Part shown: positions 10,332 to 21,267 of the stretch, in pieces | Layout of the letters: every line of letters starts with the position of its first letter | Numbering within the stretch: position 1 is the stretch's first letter | Assembly: GCF_000002425.4 (NCBI RefSeq) | Contig: NC_037255.1 | Coordinates: 8,579,458-8,643,457 of the forward strand | From: Physcomitrium patens | Taxonomy: Eukaryota; Streptophyta; Bryopsida; Funariales; Funariaceae | Direction: 5' to 3' | DNA length: 64,000 bases | The notes under the pieces: generated by a model | What the model saw: only the letters and a program-made list of their open reading frames with translations | Database searches by the model: none | Told to the model about the DNA's origin: nothing | Translations under genes and position numbers: made by a program

Positions 10332-12560
10332 ATGGTTAATAAGAACGAGAGCATTGCATCGAAGAAAATAAATCAGTTGAGAGAAAGACAGGGAAGAGCA
10401 CAAGGAAGGAACTTGGATAGAGAGGAGCAAGAACGTAATCTTAAAAGGAAGCATCGACAGAATTGGATTAAACCATGGTTGCAAGCTTGTCGGCGCATCC
10501 GAACATATCAAGAACCGGACAGACTGTTAATTGTGCAGTCTTATGTACCGTTAGAAAAACTGCCAAGAGCACTCGCGGGAAATTTTGTCAACATTCCAGT
10601 GGAAATCTTGAGGCCGTTAACTGAAAGAGAAAGAGGCATAGAAGTATTTGGTACTCCATTGGGTAATTTTCGAGTAGGGGGTACCGCTGAAACGAGCAAT
10701 AGGGGCTCTGCAGATTGGCATGAATTGGTCGCCAATAAAGGCCACTATATTGTATTTCAAAATCCGATGTTTTCACCTGCAAGTCAACCAATAAAACTAT
10801 TTGCGGGAAATAACAGTAAAGCAAGGACTGCTGAGAGCTCGGTAATTAGAGTAAGGGAAAGCAGAGATTATTTTAAAACAAATTTCAAAGGAACAAAAAA
10901 TTCAATGGCGGCAGGAGGACCAGTCGTTCCGATTGCAGTTCAAATGGGTACCTTGGGCGATCGTACGACTACCGTCGCACCATTATCTACTTTTCGTGGT
11001 TTGCCAGGTGCGGACCCAGATCAACATTTATCTCAATTCTTGACGACGTGTGTAGCCAATAATGGAAGGACAAAAGACATTTGGTTGAGATGGTTGCGAG
11101 CGACACTAAAAGACACAACGTTCGAGTCGTATAACCGCCAACCTGTAGGTCAATTTATCAATTGGGAGGCATTGAAAACGGCATTTTTAGCCCATTTCCG
11201 ACCAATTGGTTTTGAAGAACGTCTTCGAGAAAGATTAATAAACAGCAGAATGGTACTAGGGGAAGCGGTACAGTCATATTATGGTCGTGTAGCAGATATA
11301 CTTCGGAAATGGCCAAATAACCAAATGCCGGAATCGTTTGTGTTGTCCATATTGGTTAATGGATTACACCCACCAGAATTGAAGATGTTTGTAAAAGAGG
11401 CCCAATCAGCTACCATTGCAGCATCTCTTGAGCGAGCAAAAGTATGGGAGGAATGTCATTACGACCAGCACTTAACCGTTGGCGCCACGATGATTCCATC
11501 GCAAGGCGGTTATCAAATGACAAATTGGAATGACGCATCGAAAAGTTATCCGGGAAGGAGTGATTATGGTACAATTCCACAGGGAATAATGAATGCCGTT
11601 CCATTGCAGGCTGTACTACCATCATCGTCACAACCGTACGTGCCTTATTCTGCATATCAAAAACTAATACCTACGAAGGAATTGACTAATGAATTGGTAT
11701 CAAGGGATCCCAATGAGTCATTGCTGTTAACATTAACGAAGAAAATGGATGAATTGGCTATGAATCTGGCCAAGGATAAAGAGAAAAGGCATAAACCGAC
11801 CAATATGCGACCAAATGTTTGGTGTAGCAATTGTAAGGAACAAGGTCATTTGGTAACCGAATGTTCTTCACCACCCCAAATGATGGTTCAATGTACCTTT
11901 TGTGGGGGAAAGCATACCACTGCCAATTGTTGGAACTTAAGGAAACAACAACAAGTCGGACAACAGACCATGAGTCAACCAACTTCGTGGGATGTAAATC
12001 AAGTATAAACGAATAATAGGTTCGGCTGGAATGGAAATCGAGCGAATAGACAAAACAGGAATTATTCCAATTTCCAAAACTCTGAATTTCACCAAGAAGG
12101 TATATCCAATACCCATGGCTTGGGGGTGAATCAGCAAAGATATCATCAATATTCACCCATGCAGAAGCCAATGCCAGAATCTATAGTACCAATGGGTCAA
12201 CTAGGATCCTTTACTCAACCGACATGGAATAGACCGAGCCGTTATATACCAGTAGAGACACCCTATATCCCTGAAGGAGCTGGCAGAAGACCACTTCGTT
12301 GCTATTGGTGCAGACAAATCGGACATTATGCGAGTGAATGTCCTAATCCAAGAGCAAGTGATGATTATGCCCCAATATGTGGAAATTGTAAGCAGTCTGG
12401 TCATACTTATCAGTAGTGCAATGCGGCTTTTAATTATAATAATCGAGACCAGCAGATGCAAACAAGCCAACCAGCGGAGGACAAAGGTCCTGTTCAACGG
12501 GACTCACCAGTACATGCCAATTTCATTGGTGAACGCAGTGCTTACCAGGGGCCAATAGAA
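10332..12560 (+). CDS. OTA2 gag with four zinc knuckles in two pairs
   Basis: The long gag of the element, the capsid and nucleocapsid protein. The first 190 residues are basic and carry 'YVPLEKLPRALAGNFVN'. The capsid-like core begins near 10970 with 'FRGLPGADPDQHLSQFL'. Four CCHC motifs follow: 'CSNCKEQGHLVTEC' (about 11823) and 'CTFCGGKHTTANC' (about 11892), then after a Gln/Asn/Pro-rich spacer 'CYWCRQIGHYASEC' (about 12300) and 'CGNCKQSGH' (about 12379). OTA1 has the same plan. The start is the Met at 10332, about 90 bases after the PBS. The first 558 residues are open; the second half is interrupted. Confidence 0.82.
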
Positions 12561-12648
12561 AGGCAAGAATCCAATTCAGGACCTGGATGACCCAATCGAA
12601 GTAACAACAGTAGCGCCGTCCAAGAGGCGGACCGAACCAATATCAGTA

Positions 12649-13713
12649 TTGGGACGTATACCAATATTGAGCCCTCAACAAGACGAGGAACCCACTTCAG
12701 TTTCACGTGCCAATTTTTCGGGGACATCAAGATCAATTCCAAATGACCACGTCCCAATACTCGCACAACCCAATATAAGCTCGTACCCATTGAAGGAACC
12801 TTTAGTGGTCAAAGAGTCGACTAAGAGGAAGGAATTGCTGTCGAACAAAGTCAAAACGAAACCAATGAAACGCAAAAGAGCATTGGGAGCTACTCTCAGT
12901 ATGCAACCCTACGACATTTTGAAGGATTTGGATGTTATCCAGCCTTCAATTACAATGAAGCAACTTTTGGCTGTAGCACCGGAATGTCGATCAACATTGA
13001 ATTCAGCGTTAATACGGCGGAGATCCCGCACTAGAGAAATACATGAAGTTAGCTTAAACCTAGATCCGGGAGCACCAACAATCGATGTATCAATCGATGG
13101 AGTTTTAATTCCAGGGGTACAAGTCGATGGTGGCTCCAGTGTGAATTTAATGAACGCTGATACAATGGAAGACTTGGATCTAAAGCAATTGCTCCCTACG
13201 ACATTAGTTTTGCGAATGGCAGATCATAGTCGAGTTAAGCCGATGGGAATCTTACGCGATATTGCCACTGTAATCGCGGGATTGACATACAAAATCGATT
13301 ATGTTGTATTTAGGTTACAGAGTTCTATGTTATCGTATCCCATTTTATTGGGCAGACCTTGGTTGTATCAAGCCAAGGCTAAGAACGACTGGGACCGCGG
13401 CACATTGACAATTGGAAAAGGCAATGACCAGATTGTTCTACAAATTTATCCGTTACAATATCACGGAGAAACCCAATTGCCCGAATCAGAATTTACATCG
13501 GATAACGAGAGTCACTCGATTGAGGAAGATGACGATGCTATAGTTTCACCGCAATTTGGAGTAGGTCAAACCCCTTCTACAACCAAGGGAGGAGTCTACC
13601 AATGTGGTGGCCCCGGTGAATATTTACTCCATCAGGAGGATGCCTCTTACTCGGATCATGTTATTACCGAATGGATGACCCGATATGATGTCAATCATGT
13701 GAGTGCAATATGA
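12649..13713 (+). CDS. OTA2 aspartic protease region
   Basis: The region has a Pro/Ser-rich N-terminal part, a conserved lead block 'YDILKDLDVIQPSITMKQL', the catalytic block 'GVQVDGGSSVNLMNADTM' (about 13110-13165; Asp-Gly-Gly-Ser where many gypsy proteases have Asp-Ser/Thr-Gly), and the closing block 'PILLGRPWLYQAKAKNDWD'. The OTA1 protease has the same blocks. An acidic tail follows the closing block. It probably cleaves the Gag-Pol precursor. Confidence 0.8.
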   Translation: MGRIPILSPQQDEEPTSVSRANFSGTSRSIPNDHVPILAQPNISSYPLKEPLVVKESTKRKELLSNKVKTKPMKRKRALGATLSMQPYDILKDLDVIQPSITMKQLLAVAPECRSTLNSALIRRRSRTREIHEVSLNLDPGAPTIDVSIDGVLIPGVQVDGGSSVNLMNADTMEDLDLKQLLPTTLVLRMADHSRVKPMGILRDIATVIAGLTYKIDYVVFRLQSSMLSYPILLGRPWLYQAKAKNDWDRGTLTIGKGNDQIVLQIYPLQYHGETQLPESEFTSDNESHSIEEDDDAIVSPQFGVGQTPSTTKGGVYQCGGPGEYLLHQEDASYSDHVITEWMTRYDVNHVSAI

Positions 13714-13746
13714 TGTCAATCATATGGAGTGACCCGATATGATGTG
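13676..13746 (+). repeat. Short direct repeats at the end of OTA2
   Basis: Three spaced copies of a TATGATGTSAATCAT core, two with ATGG after it and two preceded by GACCCGA. They lie between the OTA2 protease and the FDD1 5' LTR. Confidence 0.75.
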
Positions 13747-15079
13747 AATCATATGGCGTGATTTTCTATCTAGGAATACACCGGATATCTAGCTATAGAG
13801 AGTTTAGGTTCTTTTTTTATATAATGCCTTAGCTCCCAAAAACAAACTCCTTGCTTTGTATAAAAATTCAAAATATCTTTAAATTCTTCAAAATATATTT
13901 CTTCCCGCCAAGGACCTTTTTACATCAGACTTTGAAAATTCATAAAAGCTAATCCAACCGTTCACTTTGTTTCAAATTTCTACATAAGCTAGATGCTATA
14001 CTTAACTTTTACCACAACAAAATTGAACCGCACATCAATCACCGATCGTTCGGCATCTAAGAAACCCTAGCAGGTGCACAAAACCCTAACTTACAAGCAC
14101 CCGAAAACTATTTTCCTTATATCTCTTAAACCCAAGCTCTAAATCACACAAAATTTGTATAGAAAGCTTTATAACAAGATTGCACTCAATCTTGGAAATT
14201 TTGAGCTAAAACCTCGTCAAATTGTCTAAGATATAGCTCAAATTACAAGCACAAGTAATTCGGGCTACTTACTACCCTTAGATATCAAGCGCTGACTTCA
14301 ACTGCCAATATCTCCTTCATAAAAGCTTGGAATTCGATAAACAGTATGCACAAACTGTAGCCGAAAAAGTTCTCTCTTCAAATCCGGTCGCCGATCCTCG
14401 TTTGCCGTCCGTACGCGTGCGGTATGCTCAAAAGAGTGACAGTACGTCGAAAACTTACACCTTAACTTTGAGCGCCTATAACTTCTTCATATAAACCCCA
14501 AATGACACAAAACTTGCACCAAAACCTTAACCAAAAACCTAAACCTTCTGACCCTAGCCTTCAAAGTTCGAATGGCCTCGAGAAACTAACCCTAATCCCT
14601 AATATGGCCTCGGGCAGCCTCCTCAAAGTCCATTGGTCATGATTTTTGACCAATAGGAATGGAGATTTTTATTTTTCATCTCCATTCATCTATATTGGTG
14701 CCCTAATTCCTCCCTTTGCTACCAAAATCCTTCTTCAATCCTTTTTCTTATAAGATTTACATAATGTATGTTCTAAACACCAAATAAAAGAACCAAAATA
14801 AGTTTTTAAATGTCACCAATGTCTAACAAAGGTGACTCTAAATATTTAGAAGTTATTATCAACCAAAACCAATCTTAAAAGCCACTATCAAAAAGAAATT
14901 AAAGTTATACAAATTCTATAGTAATCTTTTTAAACAACCTCTTTTCAAAGTAATAATCAAATTATATTCTACAACCAACTAAAATCTACTAACATAGCTT
15001 TCATCATGTTACTTAATAAATTATATATTAAATACATATTTACATTATTTTCATATAGTAGCCGAACCACAACACGACA
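13747..15079 (-). repeat. FDD1 5' LTR
   Basis: 1333 bp, starting TGTCGTGTTGTGG on the minus strand, with roughly 18 differences by eye from the 3' copy at 4613-5945. The internal side abuts OTA2, so no primer site is seen for FDD1. Confidence 0.88.
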
Positions 15080-15083
15080 CCGC

Positions 15084-15440
15084 CTCTATGCCTTATACCA
15101 TAATTAGGTCCCTCCTGAGTCCATTCGAAGTCCCCTCCCCTCAAATGAAATAAAATCCGTCCTGGGTTTTAGGTATTATATAACCGTAAACAATTCCCAT
15201 TAATGCGGGTACTGAAACGATGGCCCATGAAATCCTCCAATTGAACAGAACCATTGGAAAATCTTTTAATTACGCGATATGGCCCATGCTAGCGAACTTG
15301 AAATTTTCTCAAAAAATGATTGAATCGGATGTCATTCAGCAATATCAAATCATTGGGCATAAAACACTACGGCCATAGTTTACTATCATAGTAACTCTTC
15401 CTCTGTTTTTGAGTGGCTTCCATGTGGAATACAATGACAG
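15084..15440 (-). pseudogene. OTA1 integrase C-terminus
   Basis: On the minus strand the translation contains 'PNDLILLNDIRFNHFLRKFQ' and 'HGPYRVIKRFSNGSVQLED', the SH3-like C-terminal part of OTA integrases, followed by 'INGNCLRLY'. The zinc domain and DDE core are not present upstream. FDD1 is inserted shortly after the end of the frame. Confidence 0.65.
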
Positions 15441-15448
15441 TCCGTATT

Positions 15449-15700
15449 TCATCCAATTCCTCTAATTTCATCAATCGAGTATATCATACCCAATGCCTCT
15501 CGTTCAGTAGTAGTATAGTTACGTTCGGCAGCCACCAATTGTCGACTGGCATAATATATGGGATGATCTAATTTCTTATCATCCTTCTGGCTTAACACCG
15601 AGTCAATAACAGCATTGGATGCATCAACATACATATGAAATGGCTTTGTCCAACAAGAAGCCACCAATATTGCTACAGAGACCAATTTTGACTTTAAAAC
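15449..15700 (-). pseudogene. OTA1 RNase H domain, partial
   Basis: 'WTKPFHMYVDASNAVIDSVL' (catalytic Asp), 'HPIYYASRQLVAAERNYT' and 'TEREALGMIYSI' (catalytic Glu) are the first half of a Ty3/gypsy RNase H in its Athila/Tat form. The second half is missing. Confidence 0.8.
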
Positions 15701-15811
15701 CTCGAAGGCTATGGTACATTCCTTAGTCTAGAAGGGACTAGTACCATTGGACGGAGGTTTCTTCAGTAAGTTCGTTAAAGATTGACAAATAACCACAAAC
15801 GAACTTATAAA

Positions 15812-16810
15812 TTATCGATAATAACTGACATGACCAACGAACCCTCGAACATCGGAGACTGTCTCCGGTCTAGGCAAGTTCATGATATGCTGCACTTTGT
15901 CAAGATCCGTAGCAATACCACGACTAGAAATAATATGGCCTAATAATTTTCCGGACGGAATACCAAATTGGGACTTCTTCGAATTCAACAATATCCCAAA
16001 TTTAGCACATCGAGCCAAACATTTGCCTAAACAATGAAGATGATCTTGTTTGGTACTGAATGTACAAAAGTCATCTAAAAAGATCTCCATAAACATCCAG
16101 AGATAGTCTTGAAAAGCCTAAGTCATCACGCATTGGAACGTGGCTGGGGCGTTACATAACTCAAAAGGCATCACGCGATAAGTAAATGTGCCCCAATGCG
16201 TAGTAAAGGTTGTCTTGAGCTGGTCTTCTTTTGCAATTTGAACTTGATTATACCCGGAGAAACCATCAAGAAACAAATAGCATTCATGACCAGCGATGGC
16301 ATCCAATATACTATCTGTGAATGGTAACGGAAAGTAATCTTTCTTGGTGGCTGCATTAAGTTTCCAGAAATCTTGACAAATTCAGATTTTTCCGTTCTTT
16401 TTTGGCACCATCACAATTGGAGAAACCCACTCACTATTCAATTCTGGATAAATGAAACCCATCGCAAGAAGCTTGTCTAATTCTTCCTTCATCACAAGGA
16501 AATATTTAGGATTAAGGCGATGTTGCCTCTGGCATATCGGTTTAGCGTTTTCTTCTAATATGATATGATGTTCACAGACATCAGCGGGGATACTTTGTAG
16601 ATCATTATAAGTCCAAGCAAAAGCGGATTTATGTTGTAAGAAAAATTCTGTCCAACAAATCAACTCTTGTTCTTTAATACCTTCGTAGACCTTAATTAGC
16701 CGAGGTTCGGCCGTGGTCGCTAAGTTAATAGTTTGACATACAGGTTCAGCAACAATACTGTGTTTTAATTCCCGCAATGATTTAAAGTTACTCGGTATGT
16801 CCGACATATG
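15812..16810 (-). pseudogene. OTA1 reverse transcriptase
   Basis: Blocks in minus-strand order: 'SPIVMVPKKNGKI' (about 16400), 'ECYLFLDGFSGYNQVQIA' (about 16280), 'LCNAPATFQCVM' (about 16140), the catalytic 'EIFLDDFCTFS' (about 16080) and 'RGFVGHVSYYR' (about 15820). The phrases 'FLDGFSGYNQ' and 'DDFCTFS' are diagnostic of the plant OTA clade. The 110 residues before RT include 'AFAWTYNDLQSIPADVCEHH', also OTA-like. Broken in several places. Confidence 0.85.
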
Positions 16811-16933
16811 CGAAGTAATGAATCCCGTCTCGAGGGCACTAATATGGTGTACATCGTGCCGAGGTTTTCAGTCAATACTTACATAAGCAAAGTTTTCCGA
16901 ATCCTTCGGGTATATCAAGTACTCCCCTTGACC

Positions 16934-17650
16934 TCAACATTGGTACATCACCTCAGGGTACTGTGCTGCCTCTACATTGGCCTCAGTACTCGGTACTTCT
17001 GTGTCATCCTCGGAGCTAAGCTCTTTGTCCGATGTCAATTCAGATACTGGCAATTGAGACTCGTGATAGCGTACTGGGTACATTTGTAACACCATTTTAT
17101 CTACGCCCTTACCAATTGTCAAAGTACCCCGATCCCAATCGTTCTTGGCCTTTGCTTGATACAGCCAAGGTTGTCCCAATAAAATAGGGTACAATAAAGT
17201 CAAACGTTGTAAGCGAAAGATAATGTAGTCAATTTCATATATCATACCTGTAATTATAGTTTGAACACTCCGTAAAATATCCATTGATTTAACTCAGCTA
17301 TGATCTGTCATCTGTAATACCAATGTCATGGGGACTAATTGTTTCAGATCTAAAGCATCCATTGTATCAGCATTCATTAAATTGACGTTGGAACCTCCAT
17401 CTACCTGAACGCCAGAGATCAAAACACCATCAATCGAAACATCAATGGTTGGTGCACCTGGATCAGGGTTCAAACTAACTTCACAAACTTCCATATTACG
17501 ATGTCGATGTCTTATTAGGGATGAATTCAAGGTGGAACGACACTGTGGTGCGACTGCTAGAAGTTGCTTCATAGAAATTGAAGGCCGAATATCATCCAAA
17601 TCCTTTAAAATGTCGTAGGGTTCCATATTTAGGATAATTCCCAATGCCTT
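16934..17650 (-). pseudogene. OTA1 aspartic protease region
   Basis: Minus-strand blocks 'YDILKDLDDIRPSISMKQL', 'GVQVDGGSNVNLMNADTM' and 'PILLGQPWLYQAKAKNDWD', co-linear with OTA2 at 12900-13400. The active site again reads Asp-Gly-Gly-Ser, so the variant is a family trait rather than decay in one copy. Confidence 0.82.
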
Positions 17651-18858
17651 CTTCCGTTTCATGGGTTTGAGTTTAACTCTGTGAGGTAAATTATTCTGCC
17701 ACCCTGGACTTGGAATTGGAACAGCACCTTGAGCTTCCTTGGGACTACCTTTCCCAAGGAGATCTTTCAACGTGTATGATGCTTCTTGGAACTGCAGTCG
17801 AAACAGACCGGCTCGAGACGGAACTGAAGACTCCGTAATTGGGACCTCATTGGGCATCGCAACCAAATCAGGGCTCAAGACTTTTCTAGTATCAAGACCT
17901 GAATGGGATGGATCCGTAATTGGGTGTGATTGGCCCTGCCCTTTTTGCTGACTCCTAGTAAGAACGGTATAGACACATTCCACCTGATTTACTGGAGAGT
18001 CTTGAGGACCTCGATTTATCCCCTCCATTTTTCCTGGACTCTGGATCTGCTGATCCCGATTATTGAAATTGAATGGAGCATTACATTGCTGATACATATG
18101 CCCTGACTACTTGCAATTCCTACAAACTCGCACGTAATCGTCACTAGTTCTTGGATTGGGACATTCATTGGCATAATGACCAATCTGTCTACAACGGAAA
18201 CAACACAATGGCCTTTTTGCACCCCCATCAGGCATATTGGGTGTCTCCACCGATATATACCTACTAAGTTTGTTCCATGTAGGTTGAGAAAATGATCCTG
18301 TTTGTCCCGGTTGTACTTGGTTCAATGGCATCAATGGAGCATATGGCTGATACCCATGCTGCTCCTTACCATAGTTCTGAGGATTTGATACAAACCCTTG
18401 ATTATAAGTGGAATTATGAAAATGATTGACTGCTCAATTTTGTCGGTTAAATCGATTTCCATGCCATCCAAACGTATTTCCTATTTGAACTTGATTGACA
18501 TCCCATGGAGTTGGTGGAATCATGGTCGGATTACTGAATTGTTGTTGAATTTGCAAATTCCAATAATTAGCGGTTAAAAGCTTGCCTTCATAAAATGTAC
18601 ATTTATTCAACACTTGTGAAGGTGACGGGCATTCTGTTACCAAATGACCGTGGCCCTGATAATTACTACACCATACATTGGTCCTAGTATTGGTTGGCTT
18701 TTGCCTCTTCTCCTTATCTTTGGCCATATTAATAGCCATTTCCTCCATTTTTTTTGTCAAGTTTAATAACAAGGCTTTATTGGAATCTTTTGAACCTGGA
18801 ATTATTTGTTTTTCTGCCAAAGTTGACTCTTCTGTTTGATATGGAAAATATGGAGCAT
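17651..18858 (-). pseudogene. OTA1 gag, C-terminal part with zinc knuckles
   Basis: Contains counterparts of all four OTA2 knuckles: 'CSNYQGHGHLVTEC' (about 18660), a decayed second ('KCTFYEGKLLTANY', about 18600), 'CFRCRQIGHYANEC' (about 18200) and a fourth near 18120. A Gln-rich spacer separates the pairs. The rest of gag continues at 27526 beyond FDD2. Confidence 0.8.
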
Positions 18859-18862
18859 ACGC

Positions 18863-20200
18863 TGTCGTGTTGTAACACGAGTATACAGTGAAAATAAAAA
18901 GAAAGGAGAATTTTATTAATATTCAGTTACCTCGAATATTGGGAGCATCAACCAACTCCAGTACAAATATTGAGTGGTCAGGTTCAGTCACTCCGTTACA
19001 GTCAGCCGAGGCATACTGAAATGCTCCATTCGATTCCAATAACAGGAGTCAGCAAGAAGAGAAGGACCAATTCACACGACGGGTTTGAGGAGCCAATTGG
19101 ATCCAATTTCGATAATCCAATCCGGGTCCTCTTATCCAATATGAGACCTGAATTGGCTGGTCAACCCAATGCAGTCTAATTACGGGAAATCCAGGTCTTA
19201 CTACGGGTCTTAGCCAATCTGACGTGAGGACCAATTTGACCCAATTACGGGAACATCCAGGTTACTACGGGTATCTTTCCCAATATAGGACCTGAATTGG
19301 TCGGGCGACTCAATGTGGTTCCGATTACGGGGTTCAATTCTGTTTCAGGCTGTCCTGTTCTCTGTGCCGTTTCAGGGAACGTTGTTTTCGGTAAATAGAT
19401 TTCTTAAAGGTAAAAACGGAGGAAAAAGCTTGACGGCGAGAGCCAATTTCGGATCCAAGCTTGAGGTGGAGCCAATTCCGGATCTAAGACGGAAGATTGA
19501 AGAAATTCAGAGGATAAGGTTAGGAGGGGATATAGTTTTGAGGGGGGGAGGTTTTTTTTTTTTCGGGGGAATCGGGGGGGGAGCTAGTTTTCAAGCTTTT
19601 ACAAGGTTACCAGTTCGGTTTTCATTGGAGGTTTTTGAAGATTAAGGGAATTAGAGAGAGGAGCTTCATGCTTCGTGTTGGGGAAGAAAAGACATAGAAT
19701 TTGGATATTTCTTCTTCGTAGAGTTTTGGGAAGACTGAGGCAATCGCTGCTGAAGTCAGTGTTGTAATGGTGAATCGGGATTTTTAAATGAAGTGGGTTT
19801 GAATACTCTTGACTGTTTTGTAAAATCGAGTTACGTCTGTGATTGAAGGATTAAAAGGGTGTCCATAGGATTGAGTATGCGGAGTGAATGAAATTTATTG
19901 GGTTAATCTAAAAGGACAGTCAGTGGATACAAGATCGTAAGTACAAAGGGGTATTGAAGATTAACAGTTTGGGTTGTTCGGGGTTCTCTGTAATGTCTAG
20001 AGACCTATCGGCAAGGGCAAAAAAAAGACTTCGACAAGTAGTCGAAGAGCATCCATATAGATTTATGGTACATTGTTGCAGTCGTTTATATTCCAGCAGT
20101 CAAAAATTGATAGACTGCTTGACTATCGGTGAATCTCCATACTACCTTCTACAGCTAGACGCCTGGTACGTTCTCGAGCAGAAAAGCACGTAATACGACA
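18863..20200 (+). repeat. FDD2 5' LTR
   Basis: 1338 bp. It opens TGTCGTGTTGTAACACG, in which CGTGTT-GT-AACACG is a perfect inverted repeat. It holds many CCAAT/ATTGG boxes (about 19080-19320), a long G/T-rich tract near 19540-19580, and a 7-bp hairpin CTTCGAC-aagta-GTCGAAG at 20029-20047. Confidence 0.93.
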
Positions 20201-20204
20201 TAAG

Positions 20205-20221
20205 TGGTGAACCCGACGTGA
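20205..20221 (+). other. FDD2 primer-binding site, tRNA-Trp-like
   Basis: TGGTGAACCCGACGTGA, four bases after the LTR. Its complement ends TCACGTCGGGTTCACCA, which I recall as the 3' end of plant tRNA-Trp. The same site heads FDD5, and a slightly decayed one heads FDD3. Confidence 0.75.
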
Positions 20222-20271
20222 AAGCTTGAGGTAGAAGGTATTGGATTTCGGTTGATTTTATCTTTATTTTT

Positions 20272-21260
20272 ATGGAAAACGAAAATAAAAATTTTGAAGG
20301 ATTTTTGGGAGAAGTTTCTGGTGGGGAGTCTTCTAAAGGACAAGGTATGCACATGGATCCATCTATTGCTAGTATGTTTCAAGCCTTCTCATTATCAATG
20401 CAGCAACAACAAAGCAATGATCGAAAGGAAGCTTTGGCAACCAAAGCATTGCAAGCAGTGGTAAATAAAATTGATCAATTTGATGGGAGGAATATTTCAA
20501 GGTATTTAAGATGTTATGTTCGTGAAATGGAATTAAATCGGGTTTCTGAGAAGAAAATGGTTGCACTATTTGGACTTGCCACGATACCGGAGATAAGGGA
20601 CCACATTACATCGATTACGGATCGTTGTGGGAATTCATGGGAGGATTTTTCACATGCATTGAAAGACGAATATTTCTTGGAAGATGCTGATCGCGTTACT
20701 AAGAAGCTGTTTCTGGGATGGATTGAACGGCCCAATAAGAATTTGCAAGCAACAGAGCTACTAAGGGAATTTGAGAGGCAGTACTCTCAATTATCGAAGG
20801 TAGAAAAATTGACATTGGAGCCGAACAAAGTTGATCTATTTCTTCAAGCTGCTGATGGAGAATTGCAAGAGAAATTAGAACCCCTTCTTGAAGACAAAGA
20901 AGAAGATGAAGGATTGACAACGAAGTGGAAGAATGTTGAAGATGCTGTGGGGTTGCATACAAAAAAAGAAAGGAGGAAGGATAGGAGCAATATTCCGAAA
21001 ACAGTACAAGCACCCAAAGCTCCAGTACGTACAACACCACCGACAATGCCTACAGTTCAACCTTCGACATCCTTGTCAAAGAAAGCAGATATGGGTATGG
21101 AAGAAATTATACGAGGAATGCGAGATCTTCAAATCAAATTGGCAAGACTTGAAGAGAATACTTCTATAAATAATTCAAAGAATGTTTCAAAATAAGGATA
21201 TGTACAAAGATGCATTTGATATGATGATGCTTCACACACTAGAAAAGATTGCAATGAATT
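20272..21260 (+). pseudogene. FDD2 gag
   Basis: The capsid/nucleocapsid protein. It starts 'MENENKNFEGFLGE' 50 bases after the PBS; the same start is used in FDD5. The capsid-like helical domain includes 'VNKIDQFDGRNISRYLRCYV' and 'EYFLEDADRVTKKLFLGWI'. A Lys/Glu-rich stretch and a Pro/Thr linker ('TTPPTMPTVQPSTSLSKK') precede a CCHC knuckle around 21215-21260, best seen in FDD3. About 330 residues. Broken. Confidence 0.85.
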
Positions 21261-21267
21261 TAATAAT

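Larger units (their letters stand above)
9444..13746 (+). mobile_element. OTA2: Athila/Tat-lineage element, 5' part only
   Basis: A plus-strand element inside FDD1 with a 5' LTR (9444-10219), PBS (10223-10240), gag and protease. RT, RNase H, integrase and the 3' LTR are absent. Gag and protease are close relatives of those in OTA1 (minus strand), but its LTR is longer (776 against 698 bp), so it is a separate subfamily rather than a copy of OTA1. It ends in short repeats next to the FDD1 5' LTR. Broken; gag and protease have about three breaks. Confidence 0.85.
4613..15079 (-). mobile_element. FDD1: gypsy-type LTR retrotransposon, carries OTA2
   Basis: A minus-strand element with 1333-bp LTRs at 13747-15079 (5') and 4613-5945 (3'), inserted in OTA1 just after pol. 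Flanks are TCGC and CCGC, a 4-bp duplication with one mismatch. It retains RT, RNase H, integrase with an acidic tail, the 3' hairpin and the PPT; its gag, protease and primer site are absent and OTA2 stands there instead. The LTRs look about 98-99% identical, so the insertion is fairly young, and OTA2 is younger still. A solo LTR of the same family is at 28947-30279. Broken, with several breaks. Confidence 0.85.

Noticed and set aside
13747-15079. Second solo LTR rather than the FDD1 5' LTR
   Set aside because: Same orientation as the 3' LTR, lies at the far end of the minus-strand FDD1 pol, and its outer flank (CCGC) nearly matches the flank of the 3' LTR (TCGC). The 5' LTR reading explains more.
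15082-15450. A host gene exon between FDD1 and OTA1 RNase H
   Set aside because: Translates on the minus strand as an integrase C-terminus co-oriented with OTA1 pol. No splice-site or other gene evidence.
20933-21169. Overlapping alternative-frame proteins in FDD gag
   Set aside because: Low-complexity Lys/Ile-rich shadow of the charged gag region; not conserved in FDD3 or FDD5.
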